Assembly: GCA_943331195.2 (NCBI GenBank)
Contig: CALQKQ020000092.1
Span: 1-10,196, forward strand
Reading direction: 5' to 3'
Source of the DNA: Akkermansia muciniphila
GTDB taxonomy: Bacteria; Verrucomicrobiota; Verrucomicrobiia; Verrucomicrobiales; V1-33
Length of the DNA stretch: 10,196 nt
In this document: positions 1 through 5,638 of the stretch, piece by piece
Layout: every line of letters starts with the position of its first letter
How positions within the stretch are numbered: the stretch's first letter is position 1
Program-made: the position numbers and the translations under genes
Notes under the pieces: model-generated
Seen by the model: the letters and a program-made list of their open reading frames with translations, nothing else
What the model was told of the DNA's origin: nothing
Database searches by the model: none

Positions 1-1419
1 GCCATCGGCCACGCCGGCAATCCCCTCCTCCAAGACGGCATCACCATGGTCATCGGCGCCGCCACCGAAGTCATCGCCGGCGAAGGCCAAATCGTCACCG
101 CTGGCGGCATCGATTCCCACATCCACTTCATTTGCCCGCAGCAAATCGAGCACGCCCTCGCCAGCGGCGTCACCACCCTCCTCGGCGGCGGCACTGGCCC
201 GGCCCACGGCACCTTCGCTACCACCTGCACGCCCGGGCGGTGGAACCTCGCCCGCATGCTCGAAGCCGCCGACCACTACCCCATGAATCTCGGCTTCCTC
301 GGCAAAGGAAACTGCAGCTCCCCCGAACCCCTCCGCGAACAAATCCGCGCCGGCGCCATCGGCCTCAAACTGCACGAAGACTGGGGCACCACCCCCGCCG
401 CCATCGATACCTGCCTCGGCGTCGCCGATGAGCTCGACGTCCAAGTCGCCATCCACACCGATACCCTCAACGAAGCCGGCTTCCTCGAAGCCACCCTCGC
501 CGCCTTCAAAGGACGCACCATCCACACCTATCACTCCGAAGGCGCCGGCGGCGGCCACGCTCCCGACATCATCCGCGTCTGCGGCGAAGCCAACGTGCTT
601 CCCTCCTCCACCAACCCCACCCGACCCTTCACCGTCAATACCATCGACGAGCACCTCGACATGCTCATGGTGTGCCACCACCTCGACTCCCGCATTCCCG
701 AAGACGTCGCCTTTGCCGAATCCCGCATCCGCCCGGAAACGATCGCCGCCGAGGACCTTCTCCACGACCTCGGCGCCATTTCCATGATGTCCAGCGACAG
801 CCAAGCCATGGGCCGCATCGGCGAAGTCATTACTCGCACCTGGCAAACTGCTCACAAAATGAAAACCCAATTCGGCGCCATCGACGGCTCCGCGAGCCGC
901 CCCGCCGACAATTTCCGCGCCCTCCGCTATCTCGCCAAATACACCATCAACCCCGCCCGCACCCACGGCATCGCCCACGAAGTTGGCAGCATCGAAATCG
1001 GCAAACTCGCCGACCTCGTTCTTTGGAAACCCGCCTTCTTCGGCGTCAAACCCGAAGCCATCCTCAAAGGCGGCCTCATCGCCATGGCCAACATGGGCGA
1101 CCCCAACGCCAGCATCCCCACGCCCCAGCCCATGTTCTATCGGCCGCAATTCGCCGCCCACGGCCGCGCCCGCTACCGCACCTCCCTCACCTTTGTCGGC
1201 GCCGCCGGCCTCTCCAGCGCCCAAGAGCTCGGCCTCGGCAAAACCCTCAGCGTCGTCCACTCCTGCCGCCAGGTCACCAAGCGGGATATGCTGTGGAACG
1301 ACTACCTCCCCCACATTGAGGTTGACCCCGACACCTACACCGTCAAAGCCGACGGCCGGGAACTCCGCTGCGAACCGGCCCACGTCCTCCCCCTCGCTCA
1401 GCGCTACTTCCTCTTCTAA
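1..1419 (+). CDS. ureC: Urease subunit alpha, C-terminal part (5' end outside window)
   Basis: This is the catalytic subunit of the cytosolic nickel enzyme that hydrolyses urea to ammonia and carbamate. The frame is open from base 1, giving 472 residues. Adding 94 to the window residue number reproduces Klebsiella aerogenes numbering without any indel. The visible active-site residues are the nickel ligands His134 and His136 (in GGIDSHIHF), the carbamylated bridging Lys217 (in GLKLHEDWG), His219, His246, His272, the flap residues Cys319 and His320 (in MVCHHLD) and Asp360 (in SSDSQAMGR). The protein ends in QRYFLF at the normal family C-terminus, so only about 94 N-terminal residues are missing, to the left of the window. 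All catalytic residues are present, so it should be functional once metallated. The next gene downstream is nagZ, not ureE, ureF, ureG or ureD, so any accessory genes must lie upstream or elsewhere. The sense strand is strongly C-rich with C-ending codons. Confidence 0.98.
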   Translation, partial: AIGHAGNPLLQDGITMVIGAATEVIAGEGQIVTAGGIDSHIHFICPQQIEHALASGVTTLLGGGTGPAHGTFATTCTPGRWNLARMLEAADHYPMNLGFLGKGNCSSPEPLREQIRAGAIGLKLHEDWGTTPAAIDTCLGVADELDVQVAIHTDTLNEAGFLEATLAAFKGRTIHTYHSEGAGGGHAPDIIRVCGEANVLPSSTNPTRPFTVNTIDEHLDMLMVCHHLDSRIPEDVAFAESRIRPETIAAEDLLHDLGAISMMSSDSQAMGRIGEVITRTWQTAHKMKTQFGAIDGSASRPADNFRALRYLAKYTINPARTHGIAHEVGSIEIGKLADLVLWKPAFFGVKPEAILKGGLIAMANMGDPNASIPTPQPMFYRPQFAAHGRARYRTSLTFVGAAGLSSAQELGLGKTLSVVHSCRQVTKRDMLWNDYLPHIEVDPDTYTVKADGRELRCEPAHVLPLAQRYFLF

Positions 1420-1486
1420 CCCGCCGGCTTCCGCCGCCCTCTCGCCTTGCAGCCGCCGGGCCCCGCGCGTATCGGGCCCGCTTCTC

Positions 1487-2596
1487 ATGGACTCTCACCT
1501 GCTCGGCCAACTTCTCCTCACCGGCGTTCCAGGCCCCGAACTGGACCTCGACACCGCGCGCCGCTTCAAGGCCCTCCAGCCCGGCGGCTTCATCCTCTTC
1601 GGCCGCAACATCGTCTCCCCCGACCAACTCCGCAAACTCATCGACGACCTGCGCGACCTTTCCGCCATCGAACCCCTCATCACCATCGACCAAGAGGGCG
1701 GCCGCGTCTCCCGCCTTCGCCTCATCGGCAACGAACCCCCGAACGCCCAGGCCCTTCGCGAAAAAGGCGATCCCGCCCTCATCACCCAACACGGCCGCCT
1801 CACCGGCGAACTCTTGCGCCTGTTCGGCTTCAATCTCGACCTCTGCCCGGTGCTCGATATTTCCTACGACGACCAGGCCGATAATTCCCTCAAAGGCCGC
1901 TGCTATGGCGGCAACGCCCAGGAAGTCATCACCAACGCCGGCCTCTTCAACCGCGCCCTCCGCAAACAAGGCATCCTCAGCTGCGGCAAGCACTTCCCCA
2001 CCTACGGCGCCGCCGACGTCGACCCGCACGAGTTTCTCCCCGTGATCCGCCGCACCAAAAAGGAACTCCTCGCCGAAGAGGTGCTCCCCTTCAGCGCCCT
2101 GCTTCCCGAGCTCGATTCCATGATGATCGGCCACGCCTGGTTCCCCGACTTCGACCCCACGCCAGAGCGCTGGCCTTCCAGCCTCAGCCACAATATCATT
2201 ACCAAATTCCTCCGCGATCAGCTCGGATTCGACGACGGCTTGATCATGACCGACGACCTCGACATGGGGGCCATTCTCAACGAAGTTAGCTTCGAACAAG
2301 CGATCCAAGAAGCGGTCCGCGCCGGCAACGACCTCACCATGATTTGCCACCGCATTGAAATGGTCGAGCAGGCCCACACCCACCTCGCCGCCTTGCCCCA
2401 CCAGGTCCTCGATACCGCCCTCGCCCGCATTGAGCGCGCCAAGCGCAAGCTGGTCGCGCCCGACGCCTGGAGCCTGTCGCGCTTTGAAGCCATCAACCAA
2501 GACATCCAAGCCCTCCGCGTGGCCACGTTGGGCGAGGCCCGCGCCGCGAATCTTTCCGTCGAAGATGGCAAGCGCAGCCCTGTCGAGCTCTACTAA
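1487..2596 (+). CDS. nagZ: Beta-N-acetylhexosaminidase, glycoside hydrolase family 3 (NagZ type)
   Basis: This 369-residue protein is predicted to cleave terminal beta-linked N-acetylglucosamine; NagZ enzymes act on muropeptides in cell-wall recycling. Visible family motifs are FILFGRN (35-41), IDQEGGRVSR (67-76), KHFP (168-171), an Asp-Pro-His at 179-181 matching the Asp-x-His dyad that supplies the general acid/base in NagZ, and MTDDLDMGAI (254-263) with Asp256 as likely nucleophile. The loop after KHFP reads TYG where most NagZ proteins have GHG or GLG, so substrate preference may differ. No signal peptide is seen, in keeping with a cytoplasmic enzyme. I chose the ATG at 1487 because family similarity begins there; the frame stays open to 983, but that part only shadows ureC. 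The gap to ureC is 67 bases and no Shine-Dalgarno sequence is visible. Family assignment is firm; the exact substrate is inferred. Confidence 0.9.
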   Translation: MDSHLLGQLLLTGVPGPELDLDTARRFKALQPGGFILFGRNIVSPDQLRKLIDDLRDLSAIEPLITIDQEGGRVSRLRLIGNEPPNAQALREKGDPALITQHGRLTGELLRLFGFNLDLCPVLDISYDDQADNSLKGRCYGGNAQEVITNAGLFNRALRKQGILSCGKHFPTYGAADVDPHEFLPVIRRTKKELLAEEVLPFSALLPELDSMMIGHAWFPDFDPTPERWPSSLSHNIITKFLRDQLGFDDGLIMTDDLDMGAILNEVSFEQAIQEAVRAGNDLTMICHRIEMVEQAHTHLAALPHQVLDTALARIERAKRKLVAPDAWSLSRFEAINQDIQALRVATLGEARAANLSVEDGKRSPVELY

Positions 2597-2679
2597 AAGC
2601 CGCCCCGCGCCGCCTCGCCCCGCCTTGAGGCGCCCTGCGACTCCTCTTGAACCCGCCCCGCTTTGGCGTCTCTTGTCCC

Positions 2680-3390
2680 ATGCTTCCCGAAATTGAACAG
2701 CTCCTCATCCTCCAGGACAAAGACCAACAGCTGCGGCGTTTTCGGAACGATCTGAAAAAAATGCCCGCCGACGCCGAGGCCGCCAAAGCCCGCCTCGCCG
2801 CCGCCGCCGCCGCCCTAGCCGCCGCCAAAGAAGAAGCCACTCGCAACGAGCTCGCCATCAAGGCCCTCGAACTGCAAATCCAAACCCGGCGCAACACCAT
2901 CGTAAAACTCAAAACCCAACAATTTGAGACTCGCAAAAACGAGGAATTCACCGCCCTCGCGCACGAAACCGCCCGCTACGAAGGCGACGTCGCCAAGTTA
3001 GAAGACGAGGAAATGGCCCTCATGGAAAAAGGCGAAGTCTTCAAGTCCCTCTACCAAGAAGCCCAAGACCACCACGCCGCCACCGAAGCCCTCGTCAAAG
3101 AAGACCTCGGCAAAATCAAGCAGCGCTACCTCAACATCACCGCCCAAATCAAGGAATTCGAAACCCTCCGCAGCGGCCTCGCCTCCCGCGTGCCGAGCGA
3201 ACTGCTGGAGCGCTACGACCGCATCCTCGCCGGCAAAGGCGACGTCATCGCCGAGCTCAATGGCCACGTCTGCACCGGTTGCCACATGAAGGTCACCGCC
3301 GCCACCTTCAACGAAGCCCGCGCCGAAAAACAAATCGCGACCTGCCCGAACTGCGGCCGCATGGTCTACATCGCCCACTGGGACGACTAG
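2680..3390 (+). CDS. Coiled-coil protein with C-terminal C4 zinc ribbon (CT398/CdsZ-like, DUF164 family)
   Basis: This 236-residue protein matches the CT398/CdsZ layout: a long charged alpha-helical hairpin (about residues 1-180, with an alanine-rich stretch near 30-50) followed by a C4 zinc ribbon. The zinc ligands are Cys198 and Cys201 (CTGC) and Cys222 and Cys225 (CPNC). The family is widespread. In Chlamydia the homologue has been reported to bind sigma-54 and type III secretion components, but its general bacterial role is not settled, so no precise function is claimed. No signal peptide or membrane segment is seen. I chose the ATG at 2680 (MLPEIEQLL), where family similarity starts; a TTG at 2647 in the same frame would add 11 unlikely residues. 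No Shine-Dalgarno sequence precedes it. It lies 83 bases after nagZ and 85 bases before lpdA and has the same C-rich codon use as both. Confidence 0.88.
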   Translation: MLPEIEQLLILQDKDQQLRRFRNDLKKMPADAEAAKARLAAAAAALAAAKEEATRNELAIKALELQIQTRRNTIVKLKTQQFETRKNEEFTALAHETARYEGDVAKLEDEEMALMEKGEVFKSLYQEAQDHHAATEALVKEDLGKIKQRYLNITAQIKEFETLRSGLASRVPSELLERYDRILAGKGDVIAELNGHVCTGCHMKVTAATFNEARAEKQIATCPNCGRMVYIAHWDD

Positions 3391-3416
3391 GCCCCACCCT
3401 GCGCCAGAGGGATTTG

Positions 3417-3428
3417 CCTTTGCAAAGG
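3417..3428. promoter_or_regulatory. 12-bp perfect palindrome upstream of lpdA
   Basis: CCTTTGCAAAGG is a perfect palindrome in the 85-base gap between the zinc-ribbon gene and lpdA, centred about 54 bases before the lpdA start. Its position and symmetry suit a dimeric regulator's operator. As RNA it could form only a four-base-pair hairpin and no T-run follows, so a terminator is less likely. No -35/-10 pair is convincing nearby. Function is unproven. Confidence 0.3.
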
Positions 3429-3475
3429 GGTAGGGCGCGGGCTTTAGAACCAGAGGTTTTCGACCCCCCATTTTT

Positions 3476-4858
3476 ATGAAATACGATCTCATCGTCATCG
3501 GCAGCGGCCCCGCCGGATATGTAGGTGCCATCCGCGCCGCCCAATTGGGCCGCAAAGTTGCCGTAGTTGACTTCGACCGCCCCGGCGGTACCTGCGGCAA
3601 TTGGGGCTGCATCCCCACCAAAGCCCTCCTCAAAACCGCCGAACTCTATCACCTCCTCAAACACCGCGCCGCCGAGTTCGGCCTCAGCGTCGATGGCCTC
3701 GCCTACGATTGGGATAAAATCATCTCCCGCAGCCGCAAAGTCAGCGACAAATCTTCCTCCGGCGTCGCCTTCCTCTTCAAAAAGAACAAAGTTGACTACA
3801 TCCCCGGCAGCGCCTCCCTCGGCGGCCAAGGCCAAGTCACCGTCACCACCGCCGACGGCCAAACCTCTACCCTCGAAGGCGAAAAAATCCTCATCGCCAC
3901 CGGCTGCGCCACCCGCGACCTCCCCGGCCTCCCCTTCAACGGCAAAACCGTCATCGGCAGCAAGGAAGCCCTCACCCTTTCTCCCCAGCCCAAGGAAATC
4001 ATCATCATCGGCGCCGGAGCCATCGGCATCGAATTCGCCTACTTTTATAACGCCTACGGCACCAAGGTCACCGTCATCGAAATGCTGCCCAACGTCCTCC
4101 CCGTGGAAGACACCGACGTCAGCGTGGCCCTCGAAAAATCGCTCAAAAAAGCCGGCTTAACCATCCTCACCTCCACCAAGGTCACCGCCACTAAAGACAC
4201 CGGCAGCGGCGTCGAAATCACCGTCGTCGGCCCCGACGGCGTCTCCCGCACCCTCACCGCCGACGTCGCCCTCATCGCCATCGGCGTCAAACCCGTCCTC
4301 CCCGGCGGCCAACAGCCCAAACTCAACGAGCGCGGCTACATCGCCACCGACGCCAATTACCAAACCAGCCTCAAAAACGTCTACGCCGCCGGCGATATCA
4401 TCGGCCCACCGTGGCTCGCCCACGTCGCCAGCTACGAGGCCATCCAGTGCATCGAAGGCATCTACGAAGGCAAAAAACCCAAGAAAGTCACCGTCTTCCC
4501 CGGCTGCACCTACTGTCATCCCCAGGTCGCTAGCGTCGGCCTCACCGAACGCGCCGCCAAGGAAAAAGGCCTCAAATACAAGGTCGGCGTCTTTCCCTTC
4601 CTCGCGAGTGGCAAGGCCACCGCCATCGGCGAAACCGAAGGCTTCGTCAAACTCATCTACGGCGAACCCCACGGCGAAGTCATCGGCGCCCACATCATCG
4701 GGGCCGAAGCCACCGAAATGATCGCCGAAATGGGCCTGGCCATCACCGCCGAACTCACCAAAGACGACATCCACGCCACCATCCACGCCCACCCCACCCT
4801 CAGCGAAGCGATTCACGAGGCCACTGGAGTCGCCGAAGGCCACCCCATTCACCTCTAG
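3476..4858 (+). CDS. lpdA: Dihydrolipoyl dehydrogenase (E3 component of 2-oxoacid dehydrogenase complexes)
   Basis: This 460-residue flavoprotein reoxidises dihydrolipoamide with NAD+ for the pyruvate or 2-oxoglutarate dehydrogenase or glycine cleavage complexes. In order it shows an FAD-binding GSGPAG (9-14), the redox-active disulfide Cys40/Cys45 in GGTCGNWGCIPTK, an NAD-binding GAGAIG (179-184), a second FAD motif with AAGDI, and the C-terminal dimerisation domain with the catalytic pair His439 and Glu444 in HAHPTLSEA. Length is typical. The HPTxSE signature separates it from glutathione or mercuric reductases. The ATG at 3476 starts the protein exactly at the first beta strand (MKYDLIVIGSG). 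Upstream is C- and T-rich with no Shine-Dalgarno sequence. No E1 or E2 gene is adjacent, so the complex it serves cannot be read from this window. Confidence 0.96.
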   Translation: MKYDLIVIGSGPAGYVGAIRAAQLGRKVAVVDFDRPGGTCGNWGCIPTKALLKTAELYHLLKHRAAEFGLSVDGLAYDWDKIISRSRKVSDKSSSGVAFLFKKNKVDYIPGSASLGGQGQVTVTTADGQTSTLEGEKILIATGCATRDLPGLPFNGKTVIGSKEALTLSPQPKEIIIIGAGAIGIEFAYFYNAYGTKVTVIEMLPNVLPVEDTDVSVALEKSLKKAGLTILTSTKVTATKDTGSGVEITVVGPDGVSRTLTADVALIAIGVKPVLPGGQQPKLNERGYIATDANYQTSLKNVYAAGDIIGPPWLAHVASYEAIQCIEGIYEGKKPKKVTVFPGCTYCHPQVASVGLTERAAKEKGLKYKVGVFPFLASGKATAIGETEGFVKLIYGEPHGEVIGAHIIGAEATEMIAEMGLAITAELTKDDIHATIHAHPTLSEAIHEATGVAEGHPIHL

Positions 4859-4888
4859 TCAAAGCGCTCAGCGCCCCTGCGGCCATCT

Positions 4889-4902
4889 CCCGCCCGGGCG
4901 GG
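4889..4902. promoter_or_regulatory. 14-bp perfect palindrome between lpdA and cdd
   Basis: CCCGCCCGGGCGGG is a perfect 14-bp palindrome, 30 bases after the lpdA stop and 15 bases before the cdd start. It might be an operator or, as RNA, a hairpin that ends lpdA transcripts or limits access to the cdd start. No T-run follows, so a standard intrinsic terminator is not supported. In DNA this G+C-rich, short palindromes also arise by chance. Confidence 0.3.
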
Positions 4903-4917
4903 CCAGGTCCCATTACC

Positions 4918-5310
4918 ATGAGCCTGTTCGCCGATCTCATCCCCGCCGCCTGGGAGGTGCGCGAGCGCGCCTACGCGCCCTACTCGCACTTCCAAGTCGG
5001 TGCCGCCCTCCTCGGCGCCGACGGCGTGGTCTATCGCGGCTGCAACGTGGAGAATCTCAGCTACGGCTTGACCGTTTGCGCCGAGCGGCACGCCGTGGCC
5101 CAGGCCGTCGCGGCGGGCTGCCGCCGCTTCCTCGCCCTGGTGGTCGCCGTCGACACCCGCGCTCCCGTGGCCCCCTGCGGGGCCTGCCGCCAAGTCCTCG
5201 CCGAATTCGGCGACCTTCCCATCCTCCTGGCGACGCGCCACCAGTCCGAAGAAACCTCCCTGGCGGCCCTCCTGCCCCGCGCCTTCACGGGAAGCTTGGA
5301 ACAACTCTGA
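4918..5310 (+). CDS. cdd: Cytidine deaminase (homotetrameric, short type)
   Basis: This 130-residue enzyme converts cytidine and deoxycytidine to the uridine forms in pyrimidine salvage. It has the hallmark zinc site: Cys54-Ala55-Glu56 in VCAERHA (zinc ligand plus the proton-shuttling glutamate) and Cys87 and Cys90 in PCGACRQ. The N-terminal substrate-binding signature APYSHFQVGAAL and the conserved NVENLSYG are also intact. Its length and three-cysteine zinc site place it with the small Bacillus-type tetrameric enzymes, not the longer dimeric E. coli type. The ATG at 4918 is chosen because the family N-terminus fits; a weak AGGT lies about 11 bases upstream. It begins 59 bases after lpdA, beyond a 14-bp palindrome, and is followed by a G+C-rich hairpin. 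Probably a housekeeping salvage gene. Confidence 0.95.
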   Translation: MSLFADLIPAAWEVRERAYAPYSHFQVGAALLGADGVVYRGCNVENLSYGLTVCAERHAVAQAVAAGCRRFLALVVAVDTRAPVAPCGACRQVLAEFGDLPILLATRHQSEETSLAALLPRAFTGSLEQL

Positions 5311-5320
5311 GCGGCCGCCC

Positions 5321-5345
5321 GGGGCACCCGCGCCGCGCGGGCCCC
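5321..5345 (+). terminator. G+C-rich hairpin after cdd
   Basis: Starting 10 bases after the cdd stop (TGA 5308-5310), GGGG (5321-5324) and CCCGC (5327-5331) pair with GCGGG (5337-5341) and CCCC (5342-5345) around a GCCGC loop, with a two-base CA bulge. This gives nine G-C pairs. No U-run follows, so it may act as an RNA-end stabiliser or a Rho-assisted stop rather than a classical intrinsic terminator. Confidence 0.35.
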
Positions 5346-5606
5346 AGCGCTCTGCCAAGCATCACGCAAGCCCTTTTGGGGCTTCGCCCCGCGCCGCAGT
5401 AGGCCTCAAGGGCTTATTTATTGTAATAGTGCGCGTAAAAGTAGCCAAACAGGCACCAGCTTCGCATGGTGAGATTCAGGTCCCTTCAAAAAGGATTGCG
5501 ACTACGCCTTTGAACAAATGTATGTTCCTCGTGTCTTCTCGCTTGGCTAAGAGACTAACCGTGCCAAAGCTACGTAGTAAGCTTAGCACAGGGTGGGCTA
5601 AAGCTG

Positions 5607-5612
5607 TATTAA
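5607..5612 (+). promoter_or_regulatory. Weak candidate -10 box for the repeat protein gene
   Basis: TATTAA (5607-5612) follows TTAGCA (5583-5588) at 18-base spacing, each matching four of six sigma-70 consensus positions. Transcription would start near 5619, inside the terminator-like hairpin, which would disable it and leave a leader of about 20 bases. In an A+T-richer stretch such matches arise readily by chance. Confidence 0.18.
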
Positions 5613-5615
5613 GTC

Positions 5616-5636
5616 CTGCCGCTGGGCAGTTTTTTT
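5616..5636 (+). terminator. Intrinsic terminator-like hairpin abutting the repeat-protein start
   Basis: CTGCC (5616-5620), loop GCTG, GGCAG (5625-5629), then seven T's (5630-5636). The stem is short (five pairs, four of them G-C), but the uninterrupted T-run makes this the best intrinsic-terminator candidate in the window. It stops two bases before ATG 5639, so it either ends an upstream transcript or small RNA, or attenuates expression of the repeat protein gene. Confidence 0.45.
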
Positions 5637-5638
5637 AT

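Larger units (their letters stand above)
5401..5638 (+). other. A+T-richer intergenic or leader segment with several inverted repeats
   Basis: This stretch between cdd and the repeat-protein ATG has about 46% G+C by hand count over 5401-5640, far below its neighbours. By eye it holds CACCA/TGGTG (5454-5458 with 5467-5471); TTCAAA plus GG paired with CC plus TTTGAA (5485-5514, two-base bulge); GCTAAG/CTTAGC (5546-5551 with 5582-5587); and two adjacent 8-bp palindromes, CTACGTAG and TAAGCTTA (5570-5585). It ends in a terminator-like hairpin. A frame open from GTG 5429 runs through it into the repeat protein, so a 70-residue N-terminal extension cannot be excluded; that peptide resembles nothing I know. 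I favour a structured leader or small RNA over coding sequence. Confidence 0.4.

Noticed and set aside
983..1486. N-terminal extension of the nagZ frame
   Set aside because: It overlaps ureC out of frame and is Ser/Pro/Ala-rich; NagZ similarity starts at 1487.
1343..2509. Long minus-strand open frame of 388 residues opposite nagZ
   Set aside because: It mirrors nagZ, whose motifs are clear. Its Gly/Ala/Glu/Val-rich translation is what the antisense of C-ending codons gives.
4157..4852. Minus-strand open frame of 231 residues opposite lpdA
   Set aside because: It is a low-complexity antisense shadow of lpdA, rich in Gly, Asp, Phe and Val, with no motif.
5467..5500. Signal recognition particle RNA, suggested by TTCAGGTCC
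   Set aside because: The rest of the conserved SRP core (GGAAGGAAGCAGCC) is absent.
5429..5638. Insertion-sequence or retron remnant in the low-G+C segment
   Set aside because: No terminal inverted repeats, target duplication, transposase or reverse transcriptase fragment can be seen.
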